Of a stretch of 64,000 nucleotides of DNA, positions 23,846-36,738 are shown in pieces; positions within the stretch are counted from its first letter, which is position 1, and the number at the start of each line of letters is the position of its first letter. The DNA comes from Astrocystis sublimbata (Eukaryota > Ascomycota > Sordariomycetes > Xylariales > Xylariaceae), in assembly GCA_022453515.1 (NCBI GenBank), contig JAJNNY010000026.1, positions 186,001-250,000 on the forward strand, given 5' to 3'. The notes beneath the pieces were generated by a model, which was given only the letters and a program-made list of their open reading frames with translations, did no database searches and was not told where the DNA came from. The translations under genes were made by a program, and so were the position numbers.

Positions 23846-26800
23846 TTTGTAGGAAGTTGAGGGATGTTGTTTGGATACAACAAAAGGTAGGTTGTTGATA
23901 AGCTGGATCGGCCGTAGCGTGGTGTTTGCAGTGTGGTATGGGCTGAAGGGGCGGTTTGCAGTTGGGATTCAATAGAATTCGGAGATATATGAGATGGCCA
24001 AGAGGACTGAAAGGCTCGGGAGGTCTTGGAAGGGGAGCTATAAGTATACCTAAGCAAGACGGGAGAAGGGGCAGCGGGCAGCCTTGGACGGTCTGGGGGT
24101 CTCTGACGTCGTCGTCCAAGGTCTGGGAACGGTGTAATCGCCCGCTAGTCCACAGTAGGCTTGGAAAGCGATGGAGAGACAAAGATGTTCTAAGGGCGAG
24201 AAACAGGTAATCTCCCATCGATCTGGAGGCTCAGCTGGAGCCTGGTGTAGGCTGTTGACGCAACCTACCTCGCCTACCTATGCTCTGTTAGTTAGAGTAT
24301 CTAGGCCCGAAGGTAACAAGACGATAAGCTTAGGTAACTAGCGTCATCTCATCCGTGCTACTTCTCCCCGTCAACCGGCCGACCCCGCCAATGACTTGAC
24401 TTGTATCGAGCCTGGTGTAACGGCTTCAAGTGCTGTAACGTGGCTCCGGGACACAAAAAGTGGGGTACTACTGCAGCAGTGACGTCGGCGGGGTTGCTGG
24501 AGCCACCGACGTCACGGCTGTTCACGGCCCTGAGAGAGAACCATTGGCCCCTGCAGCTTGCTGCCAATCTGCCCTCGCTGCAACCTTCATACAGTCGGTA
24601 TACTCGCCTACATAGTGGACGGGAGCATTTCAGCCTCCTCGCACTCAGCTCAGACGAGGCAGCATTGGCATCAGTAGATGAAACCTACAGTTTATATTTC
24701 CATTCTGCAGCAAACTCAACCCAACGGGTCGACCGGTTGAGGGCGCGACTCTCACCGCGTAGTAGAAAGCTACTATCCTCAGCACTGTTGCAGATGGGGT
24801 GACTGACTGCCTCCGGTCTGCAGGCCCTCTGCGTCGTCTCCCGTCGCAAATGGGGGAGTGCGTGTGCCGTGATAGCCGTATCGACTAAGAACACCTGAGG
24901 CTGCACCGACTTTCATCTCGATCGGTAGCATGGTGCTTCTCCCCGCCATGCAGTCATTGTTTGGCCCTTGTCACTGTGGGGTGCTCCGGTCGAAGTGAGT
25001 ATTCTTGAAAATGATGGATCTAATAAGGGGTCGAGGGGGTGTCAGACCGTACCTAGACTACGGCCATAGCTCTGCTACACAATACACATACATGTATTGA
25101 GCTTAGTCCCTCGACGAAGCTCCAGAGACGAACAAAGTTGCTTGTCTAAAGCAGACCAAGGCGAACAATATACTAGCCATGTGGTAACTGCTAAGTCCTT
25201 CGCCGCGTGGACATCTAAATACGGGCCATTGATTGGACACGAGCGCGAATCGCGTATGCGTAGCATACTGTAGATGCACGCCGATCAACCGTGCAACGGC
25301 GTCTAAAGATTCTAGCTTCTCTTGGCCAGGGACTCCATGTTATGGTTCACGCTGTCTAGGAGCATCGTGACTACGGGCCGAGTGCAACGCGACGTCACCC
25401 ACGGCACGGCTATCTGGGCAGCATCCGGGCCAAGATACAACTTGATTGTCAGATGTTGATCTGCTACGGACAGAGGGCGCCCCATCTCAAGACGGAGTAG
25501 TGAAGCATCCAGAAGATTACTCTGATTCGGCGGACGAAACGATAGGTAACTGACCATAGGTATCGTCGCTTGAAATAGACTCGCCCGACCATGACTCTCA
25601 AATGAGAGGGACTGTCCTATCCCGATCCATCATTGTATCTCGATCCTATCGCTTGCACCATTCCACCTCGGTTGACAATAGCAAAGACTACTGTGACGGT
25701 TCCTAGAGCCTTTGCCATTAGCTACGATCTTGTATGTCTCGCAGCATGAGACTTTTAATTTCTTCGCTTATATTGTTATCATCAACACCTTCACGTCGTT
25801 CTGGGAAGGCACCCGGACTGTGGAGCATATATGGCAACGTAGGGCTTACCTAGGTAGGTACATTGTTGTTGAGTATAGCCTTTATAAAGATATCCAGCTT
25901 GCTTGTCAATTGTTGTATCTCCTAATGTAAAATCCAGAGGTTGATATCAATGAATTCAATGAATTTCTGGCTAGCGCTTCACTAAAAATGGTAATAATAA
26001 TACTATATGAGAAGTCGGTGCTTGATGTATCCGAGCCAAAATATTCTTGAAATAGAAATTAAAAACATAGCATGGCCGTCGCTTCGTTACAGACCTCGCG
26101 AGTGCAGCTATCGGGAGACACTGGGCGACTTACAGAAACAACAGCATCTGATAACTGCGAAATCAGAGAGTGTTTTGTCTTCTGCCTTTGACTCACTGCA
26201 TAATAGTCCGCACGAAAATTCCTTTTCGATGACCAGAGTTTTCTGCTCGGAAGAGCTGGCTTATCCCTCTTCGTATGTAGTTAAAAGTCCAGGGCCCGGA
26301 CAATGAAACAACAACAGCATTTACCAGATAATTAGTTCGTGATAGAAATATTTTATATGAGAAGAAGAGGCTCATCTTTACCTATTTGCAATGCCTTGGA
26401 GGGTAAAGTGGCGGATATTGGAGTGACAAGTGCTTGATGACAAAATTAAACCTCATGCTTCGTGGGCGGATTTGGCCGAAGATGCTGTCACCGAATGTCA
26501 GCCCAGCGACCCAAGCCTACCTAGGTAGTTCCTGTTCTGTTTCATCTAAAGTGGGATAGGTTCAAGTGAGAGATATTAATAGATGCTTAAATCTTGCATC
26601 TCATAAGCTAAGCATCTGAGCCAGCCACCTCCCTCAGATGCCGGGCTCGGAGAGCTTAGAAACCATCTGATGAGTGCAAGCCTCGGGAGAGCATCCAATA
26701 CCATCTCAGATCCAACGTTGCAATACAAATCACGAGGTACTAGCCAGTAAAAAATTATGGCATTGTCGGCCGCACAATTCACCCATTGGAATCGGAACAT

Positions 26801-27602
26801 TGCGACCCTAGACAATCAACCATACCAGTACATTTCGTGGGAATTATGCTCGCGTCGGCAATTGTGCTGTGACCTGCCTTAAGTATACGGTTGGTCGCTT
26901 GCCCACTAGCGATGAATGTTCCTGCAAAAACACGGCCCAGTGCCCTCGTCAATGCTCTGCTAACACATCTCAGCTGCCTGTTCAAGCAATGTGCTTGATC
27001 ATCTCATCCTTCAGCTTCCTCTCTGGGAGTGGAGAAGCAGCCCGGTGCTTTGACACGGTCAGTCAAGATCAGGTCTTAACGCAATCGCAACTTGGAAGAC
27101 GAGCCGCAGAAGCAGCAAAAAGGAAGGTGAATATGTGACAAAACTGCCTATAACGGCCCTTTTCAAAGGATCAATGTCGATGCAGATTGTCAGCTTACGG
27201 CCATCGCGCTGCCGCGCAAGCATACGGTACTTGATGGTGGATCCGCTGCCTGCATTGCCTGCCATCTATTTATTATCCATACTAGGTACCTACTGAGGTA
27301 GGTTGTCTGCTTGGGACGGCGCATGGACGGCACAGAAACATTCAAACCACTGTTCATGGAGGTGATCCTATCGTTTGAACGGGCAAAGCCCGGATCTACA
27401 CATGCATGCGAATGATTGGATGAATTTGACCTGGAGTAGGAGTATGGTGCAGATCCTTTGAGGTCAAACGTAGAGTATAGATACTCGCGATGTCCGCTCA
27501 TTCCTTCTGACTATGGGTGGTGTTCATACCCTCCAGACACGCATCTGACGGCTTCACTTAGAGCGCAGGTAAAACTGGACTACAATATTCCAGTCTCTCA
27601 GG
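23846..27602. other. 3.75 kb intergenic stretch
   Basis: It lies between the divergently arranged disordered-protein gene (-) and the GH18 gene (+). It contains CRE-like sites near 24.1, 24.5 and 25.4 kb and ACCTAGGTA-type motifs (near 25,850, 26,518 and 27,285). No supported gene was found. Confidence 0.6.
24479..24515. promoter_or_regulatory. Hairpin of two opposed CRE-like sites
   Basis: The left arm 24479-24491 (GTGACGTCGG then CGG) and right arm 24503-24515 are complementary at 12 of 13 positions across an 11-base loop. Each arm carries a GACGTCA-type half of a CRE. It lies about 640 bases upstream of the disordered-protein ATG. It may be a paired bZIP binding element. Confidence 0.5.
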
Positions 27603-29241
27603 ATGGTAGCTTACAGACCTCTTGGCTGGGTAGCCAGATACCTTGCTCTTCTGGCACCACTTGTGTGCACTGTTGCTGCCGCGCCGCCAGACGATCATCG
27701 TGTGGTTTTGTATTACCAGACCGGGCTGGGAACCGATACAACTCACGTCTCTCTGCTGCCTCTGATTGAGGCCGAGCCGACCATATCGGCAACCCATGTC
27801 CTAATCGCGGCATGTGAGTATTCGTGGGATTCCATTTTACCTCAATTTTGTAATCTTTCCAAATCACATAAACTCACTGCGCAACAAAGGCGAAGTCCTT
27901 CATTTCATAAATCCACCTGATGAGCTCGTGCTTAAGATGGCAGTAACTGACCCCAATTATTGTAGTACACTTGATTGACGAAGACGGCGGTATTCACATA
28001 AACGATCTGCCACCAAATGACCCTGCCTTCGACACGCTATGGAGCGAGGTAGCGCAGCTTCAAGCTGCAGGCGTCAAGGTTATGTGTAGTATGTACTTCG
28101 TCCTAGGGGACTTCTGCGTTTCTCGACAAAGTCCGGTCTAGATGGACTTTTATCCCGGGCCAATGTCACGCCAACGAGAGTTTTCAAGATATTCTAATAG
28201 ACAACGACTAACACCCAAGCGCTCTAGTGGTCGGCGGAGCTGCCGTGGGCTCATTCCAGCGTCTGGATGGTGACGAGGCGTCATTTGAGAAATACTACGG
28301 CCCGCTGCACGATCTCATCGGTGCCCATAACATCCAGGGCTTGGACATCGACGTAGAAGAGCAGTTCTCCCTGGACGGCGTGATCCGCCTGATCGACCGC
28401 CTGAAGGCAGATTTCGGCGACGACTTCGCCGTCACCCTTGCGCCGGTTGCCTCCGCACTTACCGAAGGCGGCGGCAACCTCAGTGGCTTTAATTATTTCG
28501 ATCTTGAGGCCCGGCGCGGTAGCTCTATTGCGTTCTACAATGCCCGTGAGTTGCGACCCAAGAGAGATCAAGGACGTGATCGTATTGGCGTACACAGGGT
28601 GTTGGCCTGTTGTATTGAATACGGTCGCTTTGATATTGCAGACCGCTTTGCAGCAAACGCTAACACCAATGGCCCAGAGTTCTACTTCGGCTGGGGAAAT
28701 GCTGCATCAGCGAACGATTATGAAAGCATAGTAGATGATGGATTCCCGGCTAATAAAGTTGTCATGGGCCGTAAGTCATTTCATACCTACATCTTTCATA
28801 CTCCGAGGCACATCATCCCAGGCAGCGAAGCAAAGAGAACCTCCTTGGAACAAGACACATACCCTACTGGTTTCTCATGAACTCAAATTTGCCTGAATCT
28901 TGCCGAGGAATGAGTGGCTGACCTGTTGTGCAGTACTAAGCAACCCGGCCAACGGCAATGGATTCGTTCCCCTCGACTCTCAGGCCCCTGTGCTACAGGA
29001 GCTCGTCTCGGAGAACGGGAATTTCGGTGGTGTGGCCGACTGGGAGTACTTTAACTCGCTCCCTGGCGGTGCCGATGCGCCGTACCAGTGGGCTTCGTGG
29101 ATGGCAGAGCACATGGTGGCAGCTAGACAAATGGAGCGGCGCGAGATATCGTCGTCGGAGGCATTCTGGCGCGGCGTACGGAAGCTGGGCCGTCGGGTCC
29201 GTCGCGAGGGTAAGAAAGCATACCATTCGTACATCGCTTGA
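27603..29241 (+). CDS. Secreted GH18 endo-beta-N-acetylglucosaminidase (Endo T-like)
   Basis: GH18 enzymes of this type cleave the chitobiose core of N-glycans, and chitinases share the fold. Five exons, 27603-27813, 27966-28088, 28228-28545, 28678-28770 and 28934-29241, join to 350 aa. A signal peptide is evident: a hydrophobic run (residues about 8-26) ending in TVAAA. The core follows Endo T of Trichoderma closely as I remember it: YYQT near the start, THVLIAALHL, VKVMCMVGGAAVGSF, the catalytic DxDxE as GLDIDVEE (D151, D153, E155), LAPVASAL, FYNAQFYFGWG, KVVMGLLSNP and GGVADWEYFNSLPGG. All GH18 acid residues are present. All four introns (152, 139, 132 and 163 nt) are in phase 1. The C-terminus carries about 25 extra basic residues (RRVRREGKK) beyond the usual end. 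A plain chitinase is the alternative; the overall pattern favours ENGase. Confidence 0.85.
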
Positions 29242-31046
29242 GAGGTACATTAGGCATGCAGATAGGTACCTCAGAGCTCGTATACAGCAACTGCGTCCTC
29301 CACGTAGAAATGTCATCAATACGGCTGAGTGTTTACAGTCTTGCGACTCCGAGTAGAGTTTGAGAATGCATGTTTCGTGTCCGTCCGATTTCCGCGTCCT
29401 CCTGATGCCCCTGGACGTTGGACACGGAGAGTGGATTTGGGGTGGTTTAATTAAGAGTGCCTAGGTATGTGTGGACGATACCTAGCCTCTTGCATTGCTT
29501 CAGCCAGTGCCTCCGAGGTGGTAGCACGCTGCTTGTGTGCCTGTGTGTGAAGGCGTCGCGGACGCTGGTGTTAGTCGTCGCCAACCTGCCAATGGCACAG
29601 GACCCGTAGCTTAAGCTGGCTGCCCAGGTGGCCGTGGCCTTGCACCTAGGCACCTAGGTATCTGCAAGTAACGCAGACCATCGGGAGCTAGGCTTAATCG
29701 GGACAGCGCAAGCAGGTACATACAGGTACAAGTCGTTCATTTTGGTGTCTGGCATTTTTAGCCCCTGGTTCCTGCCCGGTGGTTGGTTTCAGGCCAAACC
29801 GGCCCCAGTTGCCCACTCCTCCTCCACCCACCCCCCCCAAAATCGAATCTCGCATCTGTCCGAGTTGTTCGAGCTGGGATATTTGAATTTCGAGGCTTCA
29901 AGCCATGTCATGTCATCTTTCCTCCCAGAAGAATTGATTCAAGTACAGTGATCCACTTCGCAAGGCAGCCTACAATATCATCTCCTTCAAGGCATGAGAA
30001 ACTCCATCTGCAGGAATGGTCAGTCCAGATGGCACTATTCAGGTCGCTGTTCGGAGGGAGCCCTCGCGACGGTCATGAGAGGTATGACTAAAGCAGCCTC
30101 CCGAGATCTGCACATACCAATGTACCTACATCCGTCAGAGCGCCGGGCTAGCAGGGCTTGCGCAGGATGATGTAGGTACTTTGAGCACCTTCCATGTAGA
30201 TCGCCAAGTCCATCCTTGTCCAGTGATTCCATTCAGAAACCCTTGTGCGAAGTAGTGCATTCGTTAGTCTGCTGAGGTCGTCTGCTCGTCTGCTCAGAAC
30301 AGCAGCATTACTTTATGGTGAAAAGGAAAAGAAGAAACCAGGTGGAAACTAAGAATTCAGCTGGTCCGCCGTCGACCAGCAGCGAGTAGTCCGCGTCCAG
30401 TCCGGGTCTGCGGTTGGATGGATGGTGGGGAAGGGCCCAAGGCGAAATACGTATGTACTTCCGTACCTATACTTACACGGTACACGGTACATGGTACATA
30501 CAAGAGTGCTAAAATCAGGATCCCAGAAACCCGCCTCCCTCCAGCCAGCCCCTTGCTAGTCGCTAGCATCGAGGCATGCTAGCCAACTCGCCGGGCCCGC
30601 CTGACTTCCCTCGCCTTGCCTGGCCTCTCTGACTTAGCATAGTACAATCAATCCAGCAGCCACCGACACCACCAGATTCTGCACCAGCCCGCCAAGTACC
30701 TACGCCGCCAACCTTCTTTACTGCGAGCCTGCGCCGCGCCAGGGGCCGTCGACTTGGTACCTTACCTAATGCCAGGCGGTACCTACTGTAGGGTACTTTA
30801 CACGACCGGGTTGGGGTTAAATTTGGTCAATCAACATTAAATTTACAGTACCACACCCCCCCCGGAGCAGCACCCGACCATACTGTCTGGAAACTTCGCT
30901 GTCGCTTCGTCTTTGGCCATTCGATCATTTGATTAAATCGATGAATTGATCCGTCCAACGTCGCTTTCAGGTCCAACGCCTCTCCGCCCGTCTGTCTGCC
31001 TGAGAACTCATGCCACTGGCGCCGCCTCGATCGCTTGCCGGCCAAG
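29242..31046. other. Intergenic stretch and Tea4-like gene leader
   Basis: No supported gene. It holds several ACCTAGGTA/GGTACC-type motifs (for example 29,650 and 30,475-30,500). The right part is probably promoter and 5' leader of the Tea4-like gene. Confidence 0.6.
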
Positions 31047-34000
31047 ATGACGAGGCCCCAGATTATTCGAGCCGGTATGTCCAAAACCGTCGTCACGATC
31101 TACACGTTCCCGTTTCAAGAAGGTCGAGGAACAGCGGGAAGAGAGCAGTGGGATGACATCGATCTGGCGACCCTCCATCACCTGCTGTCGTGCCTGTGTC
31201 CATCCGTCCATTGATTGCCATCCTGGTGCTTTCTAAGGTCGCCTGTTGTCCCGTGCCTGCTGACCATCCCTTTTCCCCCAACCACAGATTCCATCGATCT
31301 CCAAGACCACGACGCTCCCTCGGCCAAAGATCATAAGCATCCCTCCCCATTAAGCGCGACCACGAACGCGAACGCGAACGCGAGCGCCAGCACGAACGGC
31401 TCCCTCGCACCCCACCAGGCCGAGACTCTACGCGAGGTCGAGGAAGAACGAGCCGAGCAGGAGTCCCGCAGCCCGAGGATCTCGTGGAACAACGGTGATG
31501 GTGAGACCGAGCACGATATACAGCTCTACGCAGAGGAGCTCGCGTCCGGCATCGTCAACTCCTTGAATGGAACCAAGATGCAGCAGCAGGATGCGCTCGC
31601 CATTGCGCAGAACGGAGGTGCCGTGGGCGACGCCGACGACGATGCCGACGCCGGCGTCGACACCGACGATGACGACATGGACGACGACATGATGGACAAG
31701 ATCTCGAGTTCGCCTTCGATTGAGGATGGTGGGTGCACACTTCCGTCTACATGGCCTGCGCGCATTGATTCTCTGCGCGATTCTCCCCTGAGCCACGACT
31801 TGTGTAGTTCTCTGGTCGTCGACGAGACAAGATTCTCTTCTCCATACCTCGAACCCTCCGAGTACCTCCCCGCTCATCTTCCGTATCAGCAGCCAAGCAA
31901 GGCTTCTGTTGATGCATACACCCCCCAGGATCTACCTGATGAGCACTTTGGAGTAGGCGAGTGCGACAACGATGACTGCGACTGCGACGACGTTGCCGGT
32001 CACGAAGTACACATGGAATCTGGAGGTATACGGCAATATTCCTACTTGGGAATGCCGGGTTCCCACAATGCAGAACTCTGCCCAGGACATCATCACCTCT
32101 CCCATGACCGAGATTCGGGGATCGACCTTAGAGTTGAGGACTTTTCGCTTAGTCAACAGGCAAGCGCCGAAAATGAACCCAATAATGATGGCACAATCTC
32201 GCCTTATGAATTCTTGATACCTTACCTTTCATCTGAGGATGGTGATGAGGAGGAATACCAAGAGGATGCCTTTTCCTTTCTTGACGACAGCAGATTTATA
32301 GATTCCGGCTGGGGGGGCCAATGCTTACAAGATGCAGAGGACATCGATTTCCAATTCGTGTACGCCCTCCATACTTTCGTCGCAACAGTCGAAGGCCAAG
32401 CCAACGCTACGAAAGGCGACACAATGGTTCTTCTTGACGATAGCAACAGCTACTGGTGGCTGGTCCGGGTTGTCAAAGACAGCAGTATCGGTGCGTTCGT
32501 CTCTCATCCTTTCCATAAAGCGCATGGGTTGATGGTTTCCTTTAGGGTACCTACCAGCTGAGCACATCGAGACACCAACGGAGAGGTTGGCGCGACTTAA
32601 CAAACACAGGAATATCGATGTAAGTGTGCATTGGCACATGGGCTCTGTGCATATCTAACTCATACTAGCTAGCTGCCACGATGCTCGGTGACCGCGAGCA
32701 ACCCGAGAAGACTAAGAACCCACTCGTGACAGCCATGAAGAGGCGCAAGGCGAAAACTGTCACATTCACAGCTCCTACTTACGTCGACTACTCAGACTTT
32801 GATTATTCGGATGAGGAGGGTGAAGATGACGAGGGCGAAGGTACACAGCAGGCCGCACAGCAAGACGGCCAGCAAGACAAGTCCGCAGCTCAGCAAGCCA
32901 CGACCGAGGTACTAGAAGATGAATCTGCCAAGGTTGAACCGCTTAAGTCTCGAAGCCAGAAGCAAGTGAGGATAGATGATACCAAGTCAGAGGAGGCTGA
33001 TGACATCGACTCGGCAACCAATGATGCAAGCCGCAGAAGTAGTGATGAGTTCTTTGATAGTAAGGCGGAGAGGACCACCAAGAACGGAACAGTTCGAAAT
33101 ACGGATTCATTCTTCAGAGACGAGAGCATTGAGACGAAGAAGATAACCCTGACTCCTGGATTATTGAGAGACGAGAGTGAGTCTCGAGCCTCGAATGAAT
33201 CTAAGGAATTGCGGCAGCGTGTCAGTCTGGAGAAAGAGCTTGTTGCAGATAAACCCAAGGAGGAGAAGAAGAAGAAAGAAAAAGGAGGAAAAGAGAAAGA
33301 AAAGAAACCAAGCGCAATTCGGAGTTTCTTCTCGCGGAAGGATAAGAAGAAATCCCTTGACGATGACGATGAATCGTTTGGCAAACGGTCCATGGATGCC
33401 GGAGCTGGATTTGGTGATGCAGAAATGGTCGACGAACCAGAGGATATGGAGTCTTCGCCACAACAGAGGAGCTCACCACGAAACCCAGGCAAGCTACAGA
33501 AGCAACAGCCCCGCACAGAACCATCGCCCACTCGAAGGCCAGCGGTCACATCCACCGTGGCGACGGCAGAGCTAGACCGTGATGTTCCTAACACGGTGGC
33601 TAATGTGCCTCCCGTGACGGTGCGAATGGTGGAGTCAGAGCAGCCTGAAAGCCAAGGAGCAAAAGCCGGGAAGGACGACAAGAACAAAACAGGGATGTCC
33701 GCAACACTGCAGTCGAATGCTGAACCGAGCCCGACCAAGACCACTGCGGCCAAGTCACGAGTCGAACTCGATGACTTTGATTCCACCACAGACGATGAGG
33801 TCTTGCCAGAACCAACAAGAGCCCCACCTCCTCAGCCGAACAGGGAACCTTTGGAGGACAGAGCGCTACGGCCCAACCTCCCAGGCTCGTTCCCCAGTAG
33901 CACAATGAGCATACCACGACAGCGCGAAACAGCAATACCAACAGCAACGACAGAGAATCGCGTGCCTATAGAACGGTTGTCAGAGTCTCCTGTCCAAGTT

Positions 34001-34452
34001 TCCCCTCTCACCTCTCAGCCTCCTGCTCTCATGGGTGACAATTCGAGCCAGGAAGACCGCTCTTCACCAATCTCCTCGCCTTCGCCGGAACTCGAAGATG
34101 CCGAGAATGGGGCGCATAGAAACCAGGAATCCGTGGCTACTTCGACATCACCGACGACCCCTTCAACATGGAATGATGCTAACCTTCGTGCGTTCTTTGA
34201 TTCGGGATCAGAGATTCGGGATCTGTTAGTGGTGGTATATGACGACAAAACAGATGCATCACCTGTTAGTCCAAACCACCCTATTGCCAATTCCTTGTTC
34301 CGCGAGCAAAATGCTAAGTTGGCGGAAATAACTACTGTGAGTCGAATGATGCCTTCAATACATTCGGTCGTGTTTGACTAACCTCAATGCAGCAATTGGA
34401 CAATATGCTAGGAGATTGGCTGGCTCGAAAGCAACGGCTATCGCGTATCTGA
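31047..34452 (+). CDS. Tea4/TeaC/Bud14-like SH3 polarity protein
   Basis: Proteins of this family (Tea4 in fission yeast, Bud14 in budding yeast, TeaC in Aspergillus) link microtubule tips and type 1 phosphatase to cortical polarity sites and formins. Five exons, 31047-31074, 31288-32490, 32546-32619, 32669-34336 and 34393-34452, join to 1010 aa. The short first exon encodes MTRPQIIRA and runs through a 213-nt intron into DSIDLQDH, the usual fungal start. The SH3 domain lies at about residues 365-425 (FVYALHTF, then SYWWLV and GYLPAEHIETP). It is followed by the conserved block RLNKHRNIDLAATMLGD. KTVTF at 464-468 fits an RVxF phosphatase-docking motif. An Asp-rich run occurs near residue 130 and a Lys/Glu-rich basic run in the second half. 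The 20-residue last exon ends the protein in DWLARKQRLSRI. Everything outside the SH3 looks disordered. Confidence 0.88.
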
Positions 34453-35592
34453 GGCACACTTTCGAATAACTTGTATATGAGTTATTGCACCAGACCCGCG
34501 AACTCCAGCCATGACGATATATATTCTCGGGCCCTGGTAGAAATCATTCTCGAATTGTTCCTCTTCAACTTTCTGAAACAACACATTCTTCTTCTCATGA
34601 CGAGCGGCGCAACGGTGAAAACGAAAGGACTTTATACCACAAACAACGGCGGCTTGCGGGTTGCAACCGGAATTACAGGTTCTAGCGCTCGCACGCAGTT
34701 TCCCTGCTGGGTTTTTGTTTTGCAATGATCTACGAGCATTGATGATAGCGAAAGGCGCGTTTTTCTGTGTCGATGATGCCTTCTCTCAACGCAGAGCTGT
34801 CGCGGGCTATATCGCGACAACAAGGACATCCGGGGGAGTATACTCTGTCGGCAAATGTAACTATAACACGTATATACATTCCATATGTTGTATAATCATG
34901 GCTTCGGTGTCAACACTGCCATGTGTAGATCCTCGACATGGTTTTCGTGACGCGACGAGTGTTATTTATTGTGAAATCGAACTTCTTGGGTTTAAATCTT
35001 AGTGAGGTCAGACTACGTAGGTAGGTAACTGGTGTCAACTCCTATGATCATCAGATCCCACAACGTCTATGCACCGAAAAGAGGCAAGGAAAGGATAGGC
35101 ATCAGTGACGCGCGATCACCGCAGTTTCTCTCATGACAAACATACAGTCGAGACAGTGAATGATAGAATGTGATGTAGACCCAAGACTTAGGTAAGTCTT
35201 AGATAAGGTGGCAGGGTTGAAAAGTAAGCTTGGAACCCAGACCTGCGGTGTGAATAAGAGGTGGCCGTAAATGGCTTAGCGAAAAGTAGTGATAAGTTTA
35301 ATAGGTGGCGAATCAGTCCTCTTGTGATCTGGCAACTTTCGCCATTTAATAATGCTGTAGCCTCAAATGGGTGAGGCAAAAACCGGCGATCTCTTATGAA
35401 CACCGCGTGCCCGGAGTTCCGCATACTACAGGTCAAGTCGCAAATGATATAAAGCATCGCGATCGCGGATGGTGTCTTTGATATATACTATAGTACTAGT
35501 AGGTACTGACTGCTTTCTTTGATTATCCGAAATCCACAACTGCAAGCCCAGATTTCGTCATCGTCACATGTCCACACGCTTCTCACGCCGAT
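34453..35592. other. Intergenic stretch
   Basis: 3' region of the Tea4-like gene and promoter side of the VOC gene. Only short frames occur, none recognised. A GTAGGTAGGTA motif lies near 35,017. Confidence 0.65.
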
Positions 35593-36285
35593 ATGCCTCT
35601 CTCCCATGTATCTCTAGCGACTGGCACAGCCCAGTTCGCGCGGATGCGCTCGTTCTACCTTACGGCGCTGGAGCCCTTAAACTACGTCATCTATTACGAA
35701 AAGGCTGACTCCATTCTGGGCCTCCAGCCGGTTGGACGCTTCCCTGACTTCTGGTTGCATACGGGCAACGGCGAGCAGACGCCTGCATTGCCCGCAGGGG
35801 GTGATGGTGATGGTGGCGTAGATGTGAAGGCGCGCTTGGGGCGCCCGCAGGTTGGGTTCGATGCGGACTCGAGGGCGGTTGTGGATCAGTTCTATACTGC
35901 TGCTATGTAAGTGTGTTGCTATATTTTCCTTCTTTCTCCTCTTTAATAGCTTTCCACCGGGTCAGATCTATGGCTTTCCTGGCACCAATCTCGATCATGT
36001 CGTTCGATATTATTAGTCGTCCGATCGGATTCGATTCATGTCAAGTGCAAGATGATTTACTCGATACATGGTTCACTAATAGATGTGTGTGAATGACGGG
36101 ATGCTGACGAATCGCCTGTCCACAGAAAGGCGGGCGGGACCTGCAACGGAAAGCCGGAGCTCCGGACCAACTTTGCTCACTCGTACTACGCTGCTTTCGT
36201 GCTCGATCCGCTCGGCAACAACGTCGAGGTCGTTCACTATGCGGAAGGGCGTGGTGAAATAAACTCTAGGCCAAGTGGGTGTTGA
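35593..36285 (+). CDS. VOC (glyoxalase/bleomycin-resistance fold) family protein
   Basis: Two exons, 35593-35906 and 36126-36285, with a 219-nt intron, give 157 aa. The start MPLSHVSLATG and the end DPLGNNVEVVHYAEG are the typical first and last strands of a single VOC module. H5 and the Glu of NNVEVVHY are in the positions of the metal ligands. SRAVVDQFYTAAIKAGG sits where the family has its central helix. The substrate cannot be told: small VOC proteins include glyoxalases, dioxygenases and resistance proteins, and many fungal copies are uncharacterised. It is probably cytosolic, since no targeting signal is visible. The long intron could hide an unread small exon, but the join is in frame and needs none. 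Confidence 0.82.
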
Positions 36286-36738
36286 ACAGACCCCGCGAAG
36301 TCCGGCGATGTGTTTAGGCATCATGGATAGGGGCCTAGCCAATGGGAGCCTTCGAGCAACGGGTAATAAATGGCCAAACACATGTGAAAGTTGGATCATG
36401 TAATTATCATTGATTCGGGCAGTTGAGGGGAATTGGAGGCTAGTATGAGCTTCGGCTTTGTGTCTGAGGCTATCAATCGGTTGCGTAGCTAAACCGGCAA
36501 AAGTGCTATGCCATTCGGGTTTTGTGGTGACGTTGACGTACTATGTATGAATGTGCGGCTCATTATTCGCAAGCTGTTTCTGACTGCTGTTGGAATATAA
36601 ATACATCGTTCTCTAGACTTCTGTCGATTGAGTATGAGAAAGTCTCAGAACCCGTCTCATTATCATCTCTAAGCTTTTGATATCTACAACTCATATCCGA
36701 AATCTCCCCTTTCCAGCTTATTCAGGCTATCAGTCATC
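36286..36738. other. Intergenic stretch
   Basis: Spacer of about 450 bases between two same-strand small genes. A TATAAATA sequence near 36,596-36,603 lies about 135 bases upstream of the next ATG. Nothing else was noted. Confidence 0.6.

Noticed and set aside
31215..32561. Alternative Tea4-like start at 31,215 with the N-terminus PSWCFLRSPVV
   Set aside because: That segment is intron 1. The short exon at 31,047-31,074 spliced to 31,288 gives the usual fungal start MTRPQIIRADSIDL and keeps the frame.
32890..33789. 299-codon open frame antisense to the Tea4-like gene
   Set aside because: Ser/Leu-rich reflection of the Glu/Lys-rich sense coding sequence.
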